DNA of 64,000 bases, from contig NC_071618.1 in assembly GCF_014839835.1 (NCBI RefSeq), positions 2,170,001-2,234,000 on the forward strand, written 5' to 3'. Shown one piece after another: positions 62,076 to 64,000 of the stretch. A program made the translations under genes and the position numbers. A model generated the notes under the pieces. It saw only the letters and a program-made list of their open reading frames with translations. It had not been told where the DNA came from and did no database searches. The first letter of the stretch is position 1. Each line of letters begins with the position of its first letter. Origin of the DNA: Dryobates pubescens. Taxonomy: Eukaryota > Chordata > Aves > Piciformes > Picidae.

Positions 62076-63908
62076 CTGGAATGACAAAGGGGGAAAAATA
62101 GCTTTCTTTAGCCTAGTGTGCTCAGCCAGAATGAAACCTGAGATCTAAGAACCACCACCATTCATCTTTTTTGCCTTCTCTCACAACAAGGTTTATGAAC
62201 ACCCTAGTCTGGTGAGAACTGCAAGGAAAGCAGCCAGTGAAAACCACCTTCCCATGTTGCAGAGCCCCACCTCTCGAGGCAGACGTGTTTAGTTTGTAAG
62301 AAAATGAAAATCAGGTAGTGGAGATTCTCCAAATGTGTGTCAGGGTTGTGCTTCTATCTGTTCAAAGGAAACAGTGTTGTAAAAATATTACATCTTTGGT
62401 AGCAGCTGTTGTGCTACATCAGGAGAGATAATAAAACTGGCTAACAGGAAGAGCACAACCTGTTTGAGCTGCTGCCTGCTAGAGCCTCCTCATATTGTTT
62501 CTTGTGCCTGCCTTTACAGCTACCTCAGAGAGATGCTTTTCACCAGTAATACTGGTTGCAGGTATCTGGTCCCCAGGGCCTTGTGAGCACCTCTGCAGAA
62601 GATGCTGTGGGATACTTAGCAGCAGTGCATGAGGCACAAACAACAGCTTAAGCCACATTGTTCAGAGGAACACAGAAGGAAGTGTGCAAGTCCAGGCAGG
62701 GTTGGCCCAGTGTTCCTCTACCCTTCCTGAGGAACCTCTAGGCTGAGCTGGGATTTCCCACCATTTTCTGAATTGTCCCTTTGAGCACCCACAGCTGTGG
62801 CACCGGGAGGTGTCTCCAACTGCTGCTGGTGTTGAGTGGGATGACCCTCAACAGCCTTTACTGTGTCGGTCCAGCTTTTGCTCCCTGGCAGTGGAGCAAC
62901 CAATCCCAAGGTGATGGTGGCCTTTGGCTTGTGCAGGAATCCAATTTCTGCAAAGTCTGTGAAAAAAGGTTTGTGTGCCAAAATAACTCCCACCTGTCTG
63001 AAGTGCCATTTTTGCTGTTGATGGGGCATTTGCTGACAGGGTCCCACCCTAACTCCTTCCAGCAGGCCAGAAAGAATATTGCCTCTGGCCTGTTTTGGAT
63101 TCCAGCTCATGCCAGTTTCCCCAGCAGTATTTGACCGACCAGGCAGGGGGTGCCTGGAAGACCACCCCTGGCAGCCGGTGTGGGAGGTGTGTGCCCCAGC
63201 TAAGGCTCAGGCTTACTGTTCTGAAGACCTGCTGGAGGGCATGGGGGCACACCCTGGGGGTGTGTGTGTATGTATGGATTGTGCTTGCGTCTGTTCAAAG
63301 GAAACTGTTCAGCAACTATTACAGCTTTGCTAACAGTTGTCCTGGTAGGTCAGAAGAGGTAATAAAACCTGTAAGATCCACCTGCAAATAGCTGTAAGCC
63401 CAAAGGCAGCAGAGCTCTGCTCTTCCTAAGGGGCTGTGGCTGAAGAGCACTACCTGTCCCAGGCAGGGAAGAAGCATTAAAGGTAACAAATACAGCCTGG
63501 ATTTGTGGAACCTCACCTTGGAGCCATGTGAAATATTTTCATAATCCCCAGATTATAAACCATGTGCCTTACTGGAGTCCAAAACTGACTAATTGCATTT
63601 TCATGTTTTGTTATCTCAAGAGTTAAAAGAAGGCTGCACAGCTCTACCTGCTGTTCCAAGCCACACAGGAGCCAACACTCTTCATGGCCCCAAGGTAAAG
63701 ATCAGGCTTGCTACTTCAGTACCAAGTGGCCACGTCCTTATATTTGTCTCACACCTGCAGGTTACGCTCTACTATGTGCCTGTTACATACAGACCTGGAA
63801 AACATTGCTTGCTTGGCAAATTCCACTTCCTCGGGAGGCACCGTGACCATTTGCCCCATGAGAGTCAGCCTGGTGCACCTTGAATCCTCTGGATCGATTA
63901 AGTTTTTT
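61928..63908 (-). CDS. CREG2: CREG2, 3' part (last two coding exons)
   Basis: Minus-strand exons 63908-63795 and 62075-61928 join in phase (TCCAG|G) and encode the C-terminal 87 or so residues of a CREG-family protein. Diagnostic pieces are PEDSRCTRLTLMGQMVTV, PPEEVEFAKQAMFSRHP, KWPRSYEWFFMKMNIEHIWL and a terminus in EEYLKAVPSKG. CREG proteins are secreted glycoproteins with a flavin-reductase-like split-barrel fold. CREG2 is the brain-enriched paralogue. I call CREG2 rather than CREG1 from the C-terminal sequence and from its place upstream of RNF149, as in human. The signal peptide and earlier exons lie beyond the right edge. Confidence 0.92.
62345..62440 (+). repeat. Diverged repeat pair in CREG2 intron, copy 1
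   Basis: Shares CTGTTCAAAGGAAAC, a TATTACA block and a TAATAAAAC block, in the same order and spacing, with about 63285-63375. Identity is roughly three quarters by eye. It belongs to no family I recognise. Confidence 0.65.
63285..63375 (+). repeat. Diverged repeat pair in CREG2 intron, copy 2
   Basis: Counterpart of 62345-62440, in the same orientation, about 940 bp away. Both copies are in the last intron of CREG2. Confidence 0.65.
63795..63908 (-). CDS. CREG2: CREG2 penultimate coding exon
   Basis: 114 bp. It enters with one base completing a codon, then reads KNLIDPEDSRCTRLTLMGQM, VTVPPEEVEFAKQAMFS and two bases of Arg. The acceptor is TTTTCTCTATGCACAG and the donor is TCCAG|GTCTG. Confidence 0.92.
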
Positions 63909-64000
63909 CTGTGCATAGAGAAAAATGCTCATATGTAATAGCTTGGCTTCTTTGTTAATGGTGTTGTAGTTTCTTTTGAGAAATGTGAATTTATATGTGA

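Larger units (their letters stand above)
62076..63794 (-). other. CREG2: CREG2 last intron
   Basis: GC-richer than its surroundings. It contains a pair of diverged direct repeats (about 62345-62440 and 63285-63375) and a 130-codon minus-strand open frame at 63110-62718 with no recognised motif, most likely a chance frame. No exon is supported. Confidence 0.6.

Noticed and set aside
62718-63110. 130-codon minus-strand frame in the last CREG2 intron
   Set aside because: No known motif and no match to CREG2. Plausible as chance in locally GC-rich sequence.

Overview
The window is nuclear DNA of a bird. The evidence is a set of CR1 LINEs of different ages in both orientations, avian-type ERVL-like solo LTRs, compact intron-containing vertebrate genes and two CpG-island promoters. 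Several CR1 copies keep long open reverse-transcriptase stretches and are nearly alike, which points to fairly recent CR1 activity. A CR1-rich lineage such as the woodpeckers and their relatives would fit, but that is a guess.

Three host genes can be read, in the same order and orientation as on human chromosome 2q11. CNOT11 lies on the plus strand at 12111-28821 with seven coding exons and 477 codons. RNF149 lies on the minus strand at 55628-38117 with seven coding exons and 404 codons. The last two coding exons of CREG2 lie on the minus strand at 63908-61928, with the rest of the gene beyond the right edge. CNOT11 and RNF149 converge. RNF149 and CREG2 are in tandem. All exon joins given here have GT/AG borders and matching phase, and the joined proteins align with the human proteins as I remember them.

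Layout. 1-11570 is gene-poor, with four CR1 pieces, an older LINE relic, a solo LTR and a (TA)n tract. 11580-12620 is the CNOT11 CpG island and first exon. 12526-28623 holds the CNOT11 introns, with five or more CR1 insertions including a long old one at 25018-27665. 28822-38116 is the convergent intergenic and 3'UTR zone, with an internally deleted CR1 and an LTR. 38117-55628 is RNF149, with a young CR1 72 bp from exon 6. 55040-56060 is the RNF149 CpG island. 56060-61927 is intergenic sequence and possible CREG2 3'UTR. 61928-63908 is the CREG2 3' part.

The three genes do not form one pathway. CNOT11 is a subunit of the CCR4-NOT mRNA deadenylase complex, RNF149 is a membrane-anchored RING E3 ubiquitin ligase of the PA-TM-RING family, and CREG2 is a secreted CREG-family glycoprotein. 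I found no CRISPR array, tRNA, rRNA or previously undescribed system. The most useful observations are small and concrete: a hidden 59-bp terminal RNF149 exon, CR1 insertions close to splice sites and to a promoter, an exact 68-bp direct repeat, an internally deleted CR1, a poly(A) hexamer overlapping the CNOT11 stop codon, and an NRF-1-type palindrome in the RNF149 promoter.
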